Notes: a model not told the origin generated them from the sequence alone. Shown: positions 28,791-45,307, numbered from the stretch's first letter. The stretch is 64,000 nt of DNA from Dimorphilus gyrociliatus (GCA_904063045.1 CAJFCJ010000005.1:1643167-1707166); one strand, 5' to 3'. Numbers and translations: made by a program.

Positions 28791-30951
28791 CTAATTATTC
28801 GCTGCACAATCAGCAACTACTTCGATTTCTTCAGAATCTGATTCACAACTGCTGTTCTTTCCATCTCCATCATATTCGTCTCTATCAGCAGCCATTGGAG
28901 ATTCCTGTTAAACATACGATAAGATTACGGAGGGTAAACACAAAAATAAATTATCCTAATATCGAAAATGTTTATTGCAGGTGTTAATTGCGTAGATAAA
29001 GGCACTGGGTTTTATTGTTATCAGACTGATTGATGTATATTGTATTATGGTACTTGCAGTTATATTAGCTACTTATTACTATCAACATATGGCACTTTTT
29101 CTTATATATCTACCTGTTTAAGGCGTCTCCATTTTGCTCGTCGGTTCTGAAACCAAGTTTTAACTTGTCTCTCGGTTAATTGCAAAGATTTTGCCAACTT
29201 CTTTCTTTCGGGGGGAGAGAGATACTTTTGATTTTCAAACTTTTTCTCTAATTCAATTGTTTGATCGTTTGAGAAGCGAACTTGACCACCTTTTCGTTTA
29301 TGCAACGGGCGTTGCATGTACGGTCCCCACATATATGGTTTTGATGCTGTATAATGCAATAAACGTTAATATTTTTTAAAAATGTAATAACAATATCGTT
29401 TAACGATTTAATACCCTTACATAATTTGTATATGTACTATGTATCAGTGTAAACGGATACAACCACTTGTACGCTGCGCCACCTACATGCTTAAAGTGAC
29501 AGTAACGATGACATATTACGGTTGTTGAAAAACGCTGTTTGTTTGCACGTTGCCTTATTGCGAATTGGATTTTCCGTACAGAGACTGTTTGTCGTACAGA
29601 TTATAGACAACGCCAAATATCGACACAGTTCTCCTTGTTCAATTCTTTTTTTTTAAGTCTGAATAGAGTTTTATAAGTATCAAAACTTTATATTGATATC
29701 TGGAATAAGCTGTACTTGAATTCTTACTTATGTTTATCATTAAAAGATATGAACTTGAAGTAAATCGCCGATTTGGAATGTATTCATCATCATATAACAA
29801 TGCTTAATAATGATTTTTTTTATGATACATATGGATATAAATTTTGTGTTTTATTGAACCACTACTTTAATAGCCTATTAAAACGTTACTACGCGTAAAA
29901 TATAGGCCTATATACATGCACGAGTATACGCTTATGTCGGCTTTATTGAGTGTTGATGGCTTGAAACGCATTCTAAATGCGATATTTTTAGTCAATGAGG
30001 TTATAAACGTAATGGATATAGACATCGAAGTCCGCAAACAGGCTGGCGCCAGAATACTTTAGATGAATGGCTTATCTGAATTTTAATATTCTTAAGCACT
30101 TTAAGAACGGTGATAGGAGAGCATGAACACTTTTCAATTTAGGTGTCAACCTATTCAATCATATGTGTAGTAACATGTTGTTATGAATACATATTTGTAT
30201 GAAGTTTTTCTTTGGTAATACATTTTAAATTTTAGAATATAGCTTGTTGAAAGGAACGACCCACTTAATTTTATTGAGCACGTGACTCCAACAGTGAGTG
30301 CATGATAATTGTCGAATAATACGAGAGAAGCGCCAGTTCGGCGCCATTTAAGATAGCGAAATGCAGATCGTAGGCTCCGTATGGTCTCTCTTATCATCTG
30401 ATAATAGATAACAACAGCCATCAGCTACTATTTGCAACTGAATGTTAGAGATAACAAATTACTTGCCGCCTATTACAACTGACAAGACGATACAGTCTCT
30501 ATTTACTGAACAATCTTCATCGGTTATAAATATAAAATATTTTTAAGTATATAGTCGTTTAAGAGAATTTGATAACAATTATATGCTTACCAAATGGACT
30601 TCTTCCTGCCGTAAAGATGGCCAAATCGTTTTGCCTGTGTAGAACGCTCATAGGTTGGACGAAAGATGGTTGAGACATGGGATGACCCATATAAGCATGT
30701 GAAGGTAGTCCTGAACAAGGGGTTTGGATTGTCAAAGGATAATTGTAGGGTAAATCTGGTAAAGTTGGTTTAAGATGAACGGTTTTCATAACTTCAGAGG
30801 TTGAAACATTTTTTCCTTTTCCGAGAATATCATCTATCATGAAGGAAGATGCGCATGAAGTGCCCCTTGCATGACGATTCTGAGCCGCCGGATGAGGTAT
30901 TGTTACAGTCGGTGAAGCACCAGCCAAGGCAGGAGTCGGTAAATGTATCAT
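28791..30951 (-). CDS. HHEX: HHEX homeobox transcription factor
   Basis: Haematopoietically expressed homeobox proteins are mostly repressors acting in anterior endoderm and blood/vascular development. Three exons (30591-30951, 29114-29346, 28791-28904) give 235 aa with consistent phases. The N-terminal part is Pro-rich with an FMIDDILG block typical of HHEX. Exon 2 holds [20 protein letters not shown] and the full homeodomain: [30 protein letters not shown] and the recognition helix [19 protein letters not shown]. Exon 3 encodes a short acidic Ser/Asp/Glu tail. The first intron (about 1.2 kb) is long for this region and is a natural place for enhancers. It converges on the FAAP100-like gene with 215 bp between stops. 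Confidence 0.96.
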
Positions 30952-31634
30952 ATTTTTTACTCGTTGAACAACAGCAATTAAGCTCTATCAAGGAAAATCT
31001 GCATATGTCTCTGCCTGAACGTTCGGCCGTGAAGTGAGCAACGAGCGCGTATTCGCCAATCCACTCTTAGGCTCCTCCCACTTCTGCGCAAAGGGTCCAA
31101 TCATTTTTTATTACATGGTGATCGGCGTTACCTTTGCTTACTCAAAAGAAGTCGTTGAATTTACGTAATTGATCAACTTTCATGCTCCTTACGGCAATTT
31201 TTTCTTAAGAAGACGCCTAGCAACCAGCAAAAGTTTTGCATATTTAATTTATTATGTATACAAGATCATGTAGATGGAGAGATTGTGATAAAGGCGGACC
31301 AGGGTAAAAGGTTTGTTTGCGCATTGAAGTCTCTGCAATTAATGTCGCCTGGTGCTACTATCGTATTACTATACGTCTCGCTGTGCTCTTTCCTTCATCT
31401 CTTTAGCAAACAACAGTCTCTTCCTTAGCTATCTTTCTGTCAGACGGATCTATCTTAAATTACTTAAAATATAAATAAACTTTACAAAGAAATTACTAAA
31501 ATATATATATCGTTGTTCTCTAAGTGATTAATTGACGAAAGTATATAATATGATAAGATATAAAATTGAACTACTTATTGATAAATTATAATTCTAAATA
31601 TAAAATTTATATGCATATACAGCACGGATATATA

Positions 31635-31635
31635 A

Positions 31636-31673
<38 letters not shown>

Positions 31674-31690
31674 TATATAGTATATTAGTA
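31635..31690. repeat. (TA)n microsatellite
   Basis: A run of TA repeats with interspersed GTATATAG units, followed by TATACTGTATG. Confidence 0.85.
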
Positions 31691-32465
31691 TATACTGTAT
31701 GTTCTAAAGAGCCTCATCCTTATAATGCTGCATATTATCTGTTCACTTTTATTCTGATTGTTGAATTTTTAAATAAAAATGTATATATAAATACCGTATA
31801 ATATAAAGAAATTACAAGTGTGTTGTATGCAGTATATATAGTTACGATTCAATTTCAGATAATAGTTAAACAATAAAGTAAATGTGTACGAAGGTTTATA
31901 TTTACGGTTAGCTTAATATAATTCTTAATATATTCACCAATAATGCTAATTTCAGAATTTTTAATGGTGTCGTTTCACCTCCAGCTCGAGTTCGTGGCGC
32001 CGACAAGCACTGAAACCAACACTTATAATGTTGACCGTATTTTTTATGAGCTTGTAGTTGACTACAGCTTACAAGAGAAAGATTGACAAGCCCCTTCACA
32101 GTCATTTGCTACAAAATTGGCTCCTGTCTGACTGAAAGCAACGTCTATAAAGCGCTAGCGATATACGATTCGATTTACTTATCGAACTAAAGACGTTTAG
32201 TAAACTATATAGAACGATTATGTAAACGAACGAATTATGAAGGGGAGGGCTAAAGGGGAAGAGAGTGGGGAAACCGATTCTCGACAAGTGGTTTAGGTTA
32301 TATAAAGCAAGTACGTACTGCATACTGAATACAAAACACGTCAGCAGTAAGATGACGTCATATAGACCACGTGATCTATGATGTAGTGCTGGCAAGGCAG
32401 GAATGTCAACATAGTAAGTTGATTGAGTATGTATACAAGGGTAAAAGTTTTAACGGAAAGTATAA

Positions 32466-32468
<3 letters not shown>

Positions 32469-32497
<29 letters not shown>

Positions 32498-32501
32498 ATA
32501 G
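32469..32501. repeat. (GA)n microsatellite
   Basis: A near-pure GA run of about 30 bp on the plus strand. Confidence 0.85.
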
Positions 32502-33006
32502 AGACAGAATCACAGATAATGTCACAGACACGCAAGTCTCGAAATAATTCTTAATAAGACACTAGTCTTTATATTGCTTTCGATATCATCTTTATAACTT
32601 TATTAAGTTAGATATTTGTTATTTCTACGTATATCTTATCATATCACAACGTGCCGATATGTAAATTAGAAATGTGAATTTTATTGCACAATTTCTTTAT
32701 ACTTTATACATAACTCACTTCACGCATCGGTCACGTTTTTTAATTTTTAGAATGTTATTGAATATCATTGATTGACCTAGTTTACCTTTTAACTGGATGA
32801 GGAGTGCTTCATGGAAAATTTCCCATACGGTATTCAAATATTTTACAATTTGAACAAGGAATTAATGATTATGTTGTAAGAATAGAATCTTAATTCAATT
32901 GTTCAATTTTTTAAGTACATGGCTACTTTAAAATTCACATGTTGAATGTTTATTTAAATGTTAATTACAACGAAAGTTTTATTCGGCTTTTTCCTGAGCG
33001 GAAGTT

Positions 33007-33414
33007 ATGTTGCGTAAGCTTTCAAGTATTTTATCTGCTCGGAAAATATGTGCTTTATTGATGGAGATTTCACTTTCCATATTATTTTATTTCCCTCTTT
33101 CCACGCATATACAGACGCACACGCATAAACATGAAACACTCGAGTCTCTTGACTCGCAAAGTGGTAAATTTTCAACAAACTTGGAACTTTTAGGTAATCA
33201 AGTTAAATATTGAACAAGATTTATATTCATTAAAGCTATCTTCCTTCCTGTACATTCACAGATTAAAGGAATACATGAATATTTACCCTTAAATACAAGA
33301 GAATACAGGACGGAAAAGACACTCCAAATTGCTGAGGATAAACGTCAACCGAACAGAATGCCAAGTACGTATAACATTTTAAGAGACTTTAAAGTCAGTG
33401 CAAATAGAATGTAG
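33007..33414 (+). CDS. Doubtful two-exon small protein
   Basis: An ATG at 33007 opens a 65-codon exon with a hydrophobic N-terminal segment (ALLMEISLSILFYFP) after a basic start (MLRKLSSILSARK), like a signal or mitochondrial targeting sequence. A second open stretch, 33262-33414, follows an acceptor (TTCACAG) and can be joined in phase 0 from a weak donor at 33202. The stronger AG|GTAATC donor at 33192-33193 would run into a stop. The joined product would be 115 aa and contains one Lys-Arg pair. I do not recognise it and coding is uncertain. Confidence 0.2.
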
Positions 33415-34187
33415 TAAGACGAGAAGATAGACAATATGAATAAACGAAAGATTTAGATGAGACGAGCAGGTGTTGAAGACTTGTATAAGATATTCCATTT
33501 CACAAACAGTATAATTTTTTAATTGTCGGAAAATTAGTGAGCGTCTAGGGAGCCGAATTAGATAAGAAAATTCGATTAATGGCCAGATAAGGTAGTTGTA
33601 AAGTGGAGATTTCAATGCAACATCGGTGGAGGCGTGTTAGCGCTCGTGTCTGATAGCCCCAGGACATTTTCTTGCAACTAGTTCTTTTTACTTGCCGACT
33701 CTTCCATTTTTTAAGTGTCAAGTTAGCGAGAGGAAAAAAATCTTGTCTAAACACTTTCCAGATATTTTATTACCTAGCGGTCAAATTTAAAAGAAAAAGT
33801 TTACGTATTTCTGTTGTATTTGGACAAAGGGAACAAAATAATTAAGCAAAATACCTAAAAGTCATAAATCATCTACAATTCAATATTATTACTAATGAGC
33901 TAAAAAAAAAACAATTTCATTTTTAGGCAATATCGATAACAGCTAGCAAAATAAAAAATATGGTATCTAATCTGGATTTTTTAATATCTTTTTTGTTGGA
34001 GATTGCTAAAAAAAGAATTTTTTTATATGGAAATGTAAAAAAAAGAAAAGAAAGGAGGATATTTATATATTTTTACCTAGAAAGAGAGAAATCAGTTGTG
34101 CCGAACAAATAAACAAAAAAGTACAATATAAACATATAAAGAACTGAGACATAAGCACAGTTAAATATTTCACTTTTTTTTTTATTC

Positions 34188-35346
34188 CTAACTTGTCTTT
34201 TTTGCAAGTTTACTTCTCATATAATTACGAAATAGAAAAATGCAGGAAAATTCACCAAATATGCAGAGTAAAACTGGCCCGAATGCAGAAAATACACTTG
34301 GAGTAGGTCTAGCGTGTAACTCATCGTACCTTAATATAAATTCTTCATGAACGGCGTCAAATTGCTTAATTGTGCACAAGCCAATAAAAATGTGAAAGAT
34401 CGAATGCGAATGCATAACATAATTACATAAACCATTATGTAGTCTTTGGGGAAAATCTATCGTAAAGAAAAATCCGCTTATTATAAAATAAATTATTTGA
34501 AGCCTATGATGGTTTTCGGATGCTTTACAACTTTCTGTCTCTGTGAATGAGCATGTAAATAATCGGTGAAAAACTGGCGTTATTAAGACAATATAGATCA
34601 AGAGTACAGGCGTTATTTGCCAAATTTTCCTACTAAAAGGATATGGTCTTGTATACATAACTTTCGCTAAAGTACAGCAAAGACAAACAGCCACAGATAA
34701 GACTATTCCAAATAATGGGTACCAGTGGTGCCATCTATCGAAAAAATTTTGTTCACTGATAATGCAGATATGAAGAAGAATGCTTCCCATTCCATATAAT
34801 CCTATACCTGCGTAATCTACCATAAATGCGGTGTAGTGCATAAGTTCTGACATAGAATGGAGTAGATGAGCTCCAGTGCTACTCAAATATAGAAAACCAG
34901 CACAAAAAAGGCCGGTAACTATAGGCCAGGCATGGGGATCGTTGACCATGTCAATGTCCTTAGATAAGTCATATGCTTTGTAAATAACAGCAAAAAATGC
35001 AGCAAGATGAGTCCAAACATTAAAGGATTCGTTATGTAATTGAAAAATACTTAAAAAGTAATTTTTCAATGGAAAATTAATTGGTCTGTATCCGTTTGTA
35101 ACATAGGGTTCGTGGAAAACCAAAGGTGTCTTTTCTCGCCTTGTTCTATGTATGATGAGAGGCCAGTATTTTACATCCGCTTTCTCTATTAGAATAAAGT
35201 GATAATTTAATTAACTTACTGAATTATAACATGATATTAAATTCCAGTTTATCGCTCGAATACTTACTATGATTTTTTTTCCAAATATCTTTTGAAGCAT
35301 AGTCAGTTTTGCCATTACCTATCCGAGCTTCAGTGCTTTGACTCAT
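34188..35346 (-). CDS. PAQR family membrane progestin receptor-like protein
   Basis: PAQR proteins are seven- or eight-span membrane proteins related to adiponectin receptors and alkaline ceramidases; class II members (PAQR5-9) bind progestins. Two exons, 35268-35346 and 34188-35185, join in phase 1 and give 358 aa. The N-terminus is polar, followed by FHEPYVTNGYRPIN and the HNESFNVWTHLAAF block typical of the family. The metal-site motifs are present: Ser-x3-His in LSSTGAHLLH, Asp in MVDYAGIGLYG and His-x3-His in NYVMHSHSIFHIF. Hydrophobic spans are spread along the whole large exon. The QLHNESFNVWTHL/HHRLQ pattern is closest to the PAQR7/8 type, but I cannot fix the subfamily. It is divergent from HSPA9 across 424 bp. 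Confidence 0.9.
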
Positions 35347-35536
35347 TATCTCTGCTTGTACACTCTCAATAGTATTGAATGAAAAAGATATCTATAAACT
35401 TAAGTCAGATGGTTCAGAATGAGATAAATGCATCAATGATTCACAAAAGGAAGTGCAGGTAAAAAGAAAACTGTCATTTTTCAAAAACAATTAATAATTT
35501 AAGACTATATTTAAAAGAATGATTTACCGTGACTAA

Positions 35537-35549
35537 GAATCTTCGAGAA
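35537..35549 (+). promoter_or_regulatory. Perfect three-unit heat shock element
   Basis: GAATCTTCGAGAA matches the HSF-binding consensus GAAnnTTCnnGAA exactly. It lies between PAQR (start 35346, minus) and HSPA9 (start 35771, plus), 222 bp upstream of the HSPA9 ATG. The rest of this 424-bp interval holds no gene. Confidence 0.6.
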
Positions 35550-35770
35550 AGCAAACAATATATGCTTTTGAGATAATAAAGGTATGTTAATTGATTTCGA
35601 CCATGACCTTCACAAGCAGACGAAGAGTATAGTTGATCAGAATTAGCAAAAAAAAATCACCAGTTTTCAACACGTATAGTGCGGAATAGGTACCTGACTA
35701 CTATAACCCTTCAACGGCCTTCAGTAACACGAGGTTTGCGTCAGAAAGTATATTCTGAACTATATTAAAA

Positions 35771-38789
<3,019 letters not shown>

Positions 38790-39482
38790 TATTTCGAATG
38801 TTGTTTAATCAATTAGTACATATTTCTTTTACGAATTTGCGAATGAGTGCTTAATTTAGGTATAAATAAAAGAACCTATACAGTAACTTTTTTTGATATT
38901 TGTAACAAACGAAAAGCAGCGATCAAAATCTTATATTACCTTAATGGTATTGTTTGAAAGTCAGATAAGGAACTTTCACCTATATTAGAAATGAAGATAG
39001 CGCCAAAGATAACAGAATCAAAAGTGCGGGCCACTTATAGACATATATAAAGGTTATTAGGTCATAAAACGCCTTTAACCTAGAAATGTAGAGTTTAAGT
39101 ATAATTAACGGGTCAGCTTAAAGACCGAGTGATTAACGTGAATATTCTCCAACAATAGTTAAAAACAGTTTTAAGTCAATCTTATAACATTTTATAAAAG
39201 TCTAAGACATTTGTCATTAGAAATTCATTTTTAAGTTGTTGGACCATTAGTATATTCTCTTTTTAGCATAGAATAGATTCAATTAAAACTAAAATTTCTT
39301 AATTTCAATTATAGATAGTAACACGCTTTTTCGGTGAATGTTTTACACTTCCGGTCCTGTTTCAAGACCTCGTAAAAACTGGTATTTTTTTCCGATAGAG
39401 AATAAATATATTTTACTTATACAAGAAAATTGTAAAAAGAGAGAGTTTATAAAAGTCTAAAGATATCCATTTAGATAACCTT
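38790..39482. other. Intergenic HSPA9/PEX12
   Basis: It holds the HSPA9 3' UTR (AATAAA-like site around 38865-38870) and the PEX12 promoter. No further gene was seen. Confidence 0.4.
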
Positions 39483-40563
39483 ATGGCTGTTGACGCTGCA
39501 CATTTGACTTCGACTATTTCTGAAGATGATCGCCCATCAATCTTTGACATTGTTGCTCAAGAGAGCATGCTTAAATGCCTTCAGCCGGCAGTGGAACATA
39601 TAACAAATGTATATAAATGAAATATATCGTAGATTTACTAAATTAAAAATATCCAATTATAATTTAGATACTTGCCATAAAAAAACCTGAAATTTTTGGA
39701 AAGCTTCAAAAACATTGCAGAGAAGTTTACGCAATACTGGCATTGTTTCTAGAACACCATTACTTGAAGAATTACAGTAAGTTCAATCATAAATATAAGT
39801 AATGGCAGTTAAAAATAATTTATAATTTGAAGATGGATCATTTTCCGAAAATTTTTATGGTTTAAAGAGAGTTCCGTTGTTCAATCAGAAATGGGACAAA
39901 GTTGGCTTACCAATATCTCAACATGTTAGTTCCTTATTTTGTCTGGTTGCAGTTCCTTACATAATAAGCAAACTGAAAGATAAATATGAAAATGACTTTA
40001 CTGCAGACACATCAACTCTTGGCGGTCGATTTCGTCTGACTGTCTTTCCGTTTGTTCATTTCATAGAAAATTTTTCCAAAATGAGTTGCCTATTGGCATT
40101 CGTACTTGGAAAGCTTAACTTTCATTCACCTTTAATGCTTCTCTCCGGTTGTCGTCTTTCCAATTTGTCAGAAGAGGATATAACATTGTTTAATGCATCG
40201 TCAATGGCTGAGAAACAAACTTTTCTTCAAAAGTTTACAAGTACAGTCAGCACTGCTCTTGCCGTATCAGTTTCTTGTTCTTTGTTTCTACTCCAATTTT
40301 TGGACTGGTGGTATAGCAGTGAGCAGAGTAAACCAGCTAGAGAGTTAAATGTTAAAATTCCAGCACCACCTAATGTAAAAAGTTCTCAAGAAAAAAACAC
40401 TTGCCCATTATGTTTAAACAACCTGGTAGCTCCGACTTGTCTAGCGGTTTCGGGCTATGTTTATTGCTTTAATTGCATCGAAAATATTGTCGCAAAAAGA
40501 GGAAAGTGTCCTCTTACAAATGTAAATTGTTGTATAGAGCAATTGATTCGTATTAATGTGTAA
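39483..40563 (+). CDS. PEX12: Peroxin-12, peroxisomal RING ubiquitin ligase subunit
   Basis: PEX12 forms with PEX2 and PEX10 the peroxisomal membrane ligase that ubiquitinates the receptor PEX5 for recycling. Exons 39483-39608, 39668-39776 and 39833-40563 join in phase and give 321 aa. The start resembles the family (SISEDDRPSIFDIVAQES-like block near residues 10-27). FLEHHYLKNYNGSFSENFYG and LKRVPLF are strongly conserved, and SCSLFLLQFLDWWYSSEQ is the last membrane span. The C-terminal RING reads CPLCLNN, then YVYCFNCIE and GKCPLTN. It lacks several of the eight canonical zinc ligands, as is normal for PEX12, which binds one zinc. Its 3' end lies 122 bp from that of hemerythrin. Confidence 0.95.
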
Positions 40564-40685
40564 GAGAATAAAAAAATGCCAAAGTTTTTTTTTATGAAGT
40601 TGTATTTTATTGTTAAATCAACCAGAACATTGATTTTAAACGCAGTATTTCACGATGTCGAGAAATAAATGCAGAGATTCAGCGC

Positions 40686-41202
40686 TTATTGTTGAAGTTG
40701 ACCCTTGTATTTAAAGTCAATTCCCTTGATGTGATCGACCAGCCATTGTTGCATATAGACGAGCTTGTCATCCGGTAGAGGTGCACTTAGACTAGAGCAT
40801 TTTTCTAAGAAAGAGAATTAAGAGTACAGTGTATAGAGTAAACAGATTTATATAAGCGTGTTTAGTACGTACCAACAAATTCATCGTGAGCTTGCTTATG
40901 GGTATCAAAGCCAGAATATTTCGAGGTCTTCATGATTTCTTCTTCGTCAGCGAAATGCTCCTTGACTTTCTTGACACAAGTGCCAAAAGTAGCATCATCG
41001 TTGCTTTCAGCGCAGGCAAAAACTGCGTCAAAAAGACCTTTATGTTGTTCATCTAGGGTCTTGTACTGTTCGAAAGAAAAATAGAATATAAATTTACATT
41101 TACTTTCAACATTCATAATATAACAAGTTATTGGATAAAAATACATACGAAGACTTCGAATTCTTCACTCCATTTGAAAGGCTTTGGGATTGGGAAGGCC
41201 AT
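40686..41202 (-). CDS. Hemerythrin (single-domain, non-haem iron oxygen carrier)
   Basis: Hemerythrins reversibly bind oxygen at a di-iron site in annelids, sipunculids, priapulids and brachiopods. Exons 41149-41202, 40873-41065 and 40686-40804 join in phase and give 121 aa, the standard length. All iron ligands are seen in order: His in LDEQHKGLF, His and Glu in [11 protein letters not shown], two His in THKQAHDEF, then His and Asp in [11 protein letters not shown]. The N-terminus has the conserved P.PFKW segment. There is no signal peptide, so it is an intracellular (coelomocyte or myohemerythrin-like) form. A TATA box lies about 80 bp upstream of the start codon. This gene is the strongest taxonomic clue in the window. 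Confidence 0.97.
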
Positions 41203-41279
41203 TTTTTTCTTCTTGAAATGTTTTCGACGTGAACTTCTCTCAGTCCGAAACCAGTGTGACGAGATGAAATTTTCGTCGC

Positions 41280-41287
41280 CTTTTATA
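41280..41287 (-). promoter_or_regulatory. TATA box of hemerythrin
   Basis: The minus strand reads TATAAAAG 78-85 bp upstream of the hemerythrin ATG, which puts the start site near 41255. A CRE-like TGACGTGAC lies a little further upstream at about 41310-41318. Confidence 0.6.
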
Positions 41288-41318
41288 CACCCTGACCCAT
41301 TAGTGGCTGACGTGACAA

Positions 41319-44300
41319 TTTAAACGTTCGATCTTAGACAATGTACTCTTACTTAACCAATCAGCAATTGTTCTTAGACTAATTTTTTATACGTATGTCT
41401 AGGATGGTCTGGGAAAAATTTTTCGTACTTAATTTTACTGACAAAGAACAAAGTGTAAATTGACGATTAGTACTTTATAAAAGTCCTTAAGTTATCATTT
41501 AAGAAGAATAAATCTATAATATAAACAAAAAGTTCGTTTCAATTCCAAAAATCTCCCGTATTGGATAACCAAATCCCTCCCAACGGTTTTTGCCATGCTT
41601 AGAGAGTTCTTTGTACTTGTGCAACCTATTTAACATACATATTTCTAGGTTTAAAAACTTAAAAGTTTGTAAATTTAATATAAGAAAAATCTCTATGGGC
41701 TACGTGACATTTGAGTATTTTGGGCAAAAATATATGTCATTTTTTTTGACGCTTGATGGAAAAAACTACGGTCACCTCTAACTTGTCCTTGGCACGGAGT
41801 TTAAGGTCAAAATTAATTAACCCTAATGACTAAAATGATTAAAGATGATACTTTCTTATATCTCTATAATTTGCACGTTTTCTAATAATAGACAACAATC
41901 TATATTGCACAAGGCATATCCGTGATAATAGCGGAAAAAACTAGGATTTTTGGCTCCGTACTACGTCATTTCTCTTTTGTACCGATAAAACAAGGAAAAA
42001 TATCTCTTAACAAGCTAATATAATATATATTGAAAGGAATATGTAAAGAAAGAAAGGGCCGACATAGTATTCTTCTTCTTTTCCATCCCCTTTCTCCGAG
42101 TCACGTAGTATTCTTAATAAACGGGGAAGTTGCAACTATTCCTAATTGCTGGAGGGAAGAAAAACTAAGAAGGCGAATATATGGTAAAACTATCAATCTA
42201 TCTTCATGTATCTTTATCCTAATTCAATAGTATTCAATCAGGAAGATAGCATCACGTGTTTCCTACTTAAATATTATGTATCGAATTTCTATGATATACT
42301 CGATGACTCGTGTCCTAGTTTTATAGAAAAGTTTGTTATACTTTAGCGCGTAAGGTCATCGTAGTTTATTTCTTCAGTCAATGTATGAGGTAAACTAAGT
42401 GAAGAACAGAGATGTATTAAGATAATGATATATATTATACAGAACTCAACGACGAAGGTGCTGCTAATCGGATTATCAGTCCAATCTTATTAAAATCTTT
42501 CTCCATTTTTTGCCTGTTTAATTTTTTATATCTAGGACAAATTATTTTTCGCAAACTGAAACTTGTTGAAACTCTAATGACAACCTCAAGGCTATATTAG
42601 GCCTTGTTATAATAAATGATCGGAAAATGATACAAATTCCGAGCATTTAAGTTTAGTTTACTCGTCAGTTATAGTAAAGCAATCTAATATAAGTCTATCA
42701 GGTAGAGAAGAATTAGGAAAGAATAGATCCACATAGACATAAGTAGTTAAATTACTATGTATATTAGAAATTTCCCAGAATTTCTATATTGATTTTCGTA
42801 TGGTTATTCCTTTCTATTAATGTACTGTATGATATAGCATGAAAATTTTCCATAAATTCTCTACTTAGAATATTAAAAAGATTATTCCCGTTTTAGGATT
42901 TGGTACGATTAAATTTTGGGTGTGATTTATTGTATTTTCTTGAAGACAATGATAAAGATTATGTAATACAGGATTTCCCTTATTCATCCCATCTATCTAT
43001 TCTGCATTGTTTAAATGACAATTGTCCGATAGATTATGCACATACCGTATATACTGTATATTGAGTTCAAACTGAACGTTTTAAATAAACAACTCCTTTT
43101 TTTTAAAGAGACAAATAGATGACTTTAACGATAGGTATAAAAACAAAAAAAACTCTCCTCCCCTAACCAGAAAGATATGAGTCATTTGGACAATGTTATT
43201 TGTCCAATTTAATTAACAATCCCCTAATTCCGATCCCACCTAAGTACTTCTTTTCGTTAGCTTCGTTCCAGGTATTGATCCTCTTAACAAAGGGTTTGTA
43301 AACATATTGACAATATTATACAAAGTGCTGTACAAAAATAAAGTTACGTTGTTTATGAAGAGTGATTTTTCTATTATTATATACTTTATATAACGATAAC
43401 AAACTAATTCATATATTGATATAAACAACATATTAATCAATATTCCATATTATAGCCTATTTAAACAAGAAATTATTCTCCTCTTTTAATCTTATTCGAA
43501 TTCTTTTAGAAAACAATTAAACTGTTAACAAAGTTTTTACGCTCGTCAATAGGCGTCTAATTTAGAAATAGTAGCAATCCCCGTAGGATAGATATTTAAC
43601 AGTTGAGGATACATTTATTGACTCAACAACAATAAGACAAATTATAAGCACGTTATTTTTACAGAAGATAAATGCTATTGTTAAGTCTTCAAGATAATAA
43701 AATTACTTTGTTTATATAGAACGTTTCGTCTGATTCTCTTTCACTCTTTTAATACAATAAACAATCATCTAAAGTGTGCATAAACTATTAAAGTTCAAGG
43801 TTAATGAATCAGTAAAATAATCGAATAAATATTCTTACTTAAAAATAGGTGGGTTTAGTTTCAAGAATATGGTAAAATATTAAAACTGAACCCATCAGAT
43901 ACAGCCCTAAGGGTTGAAAAAAGTGAATACTTATATATTTGACCCTTTAATAAATATTTAAATATTTAAATATAACCGTTATATTTTAAGTATAAAAAAA
44001 AGCATAGGGTACACAGAAGTTAATAGTAGTTTGTTTTGTTTTTTTTAAGCAAAAATCATAATAAACTAATAAATCATTACTATAGAAAACTCAGTTATTA
44101 AAATTTATTGCTAAATGTTTGCATGTAAACATTCGATTTTTTTTTATATTTTTGCCCCCGCTTGTCCTTCCGTAATATTATATTATCTATACTCTTTTTA
44201 ACAGTCAATAGTAAAGTTCAAATACCGCTTATATTCAGTTTTTGATATGATTTTATATACTTAAATGGATTTCTGGGTATGAGAATGGTTGAATTTCGTC

Positions 44301-45307
44301 AATTCATAATATCGTGGCTAAAAAATGGGCAAACTGCCAACTTTTATCGTCTTCTATGACTAACTATATTTAGCATTACGTAATTCTTGAAAAATCTAAA
44401 GTATATTTTACAATTTGGTTAGGAATATCACATAAGAATATCAAGAACTTTTAGAAGTATTATTCATTGAACGAACTTCTTTCGTAGAAACGAATTTTTT
44501 GCGGATTTTGTAATCACTAATGAGGGTCACGTGTGCATTCATTAGAAGGGCTTATTATCACTATAGACTGTGCCGCCTCTAGCGGTTGTTATAAAATGGA
44601 ATAATTTATGGGTGATATTAATAATATTTTATTGTTAAAGTTAAAGAAAAACTCAACGTCACTCAGGAAAAGTCCAAAATTTATTGTAATAATTTTTTTC
44701 TAATTGATTTGTTTCTTAAATAAACAATTATAACCCTACCATAACATAGGCGGCAGCACTGTCAATAAAAATAGAAGGCAGTTCACCGCGTTTATTCTTC
44801 CTTCTCTGGCGACTCTTACTTCCGCTGGCAATGACGAGCTAAAGAGGAGCAAATATACGGTTTTCTCAAAACAGAGAGATGCAGTAAATTTCTTACAAAC
44901 AGATCCGATCTCTTCGAATAGCTCTGAAGAAAATGACGCGTAAATATCTACAATAAACGGTAAGATATCTATGTACGAGGTTGCAAACACGCGGGCGAAT
45001 TATAGGACGATGAAGTGACGTAACAACGCATTTGAAAGATTCAATTTTATTGTCGGGGTTCGCTAGATTAGTAGCAAAGCAGTAGGTCGATTAGATGTCC
45101 TATGTATTATTTACGTAATGTAAGTCTTGCTAATGACTCTGATCGACCAGACAAATTGTCAACTGGCACAGAATGATTTCTATTTATTTCTTTTCACAGA
45201 AAGTATGATTTTCAAGTATTCGTTTTATTTGGTATGCTGAAAAACACGATTAAGCCGATCTTTGGAAGGATGCTCTCGCTACCGATTGTTTGGCTGTCTC
45301 TCGTGCC
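41319..45307. other. Long intergenic stretch, no gene seen
   Basis: About 4 kb of AT-rich, stop-rich sequence without a supported exon chain. A CTCF-like near match (GCCGCCTCTAGCGG) is at 44572-44585, CACGTG E-boxes are near 42254 and 44528, and a TATACTGTATA motif is near 43055. Confidence 0.4.

Larger units (their letters stand above)
30952..33006. other. Intergenic upstream of HHEX
   Basis: No gene is supported. It contains the probable HHEX promoter, a long (TA)n tract at about 31635-31690, TATACTGTAT-type motifs near 31692-31700, a GA tract near 32470-32500 and a CACGTG E-box near 32370. Confidence 0.45.

Noticed and set aside
30155-30421. 88-codon minus-strand frame in the HHEX first intron
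   Set aside because: No splice partners and no recognisable domain; the HHEX exons join without it.
33379-33754. Two overlapping minus-strand open frames of 69-78 codons
   Set aside because: They overlap each other in different frames and have no splice support or known domain.
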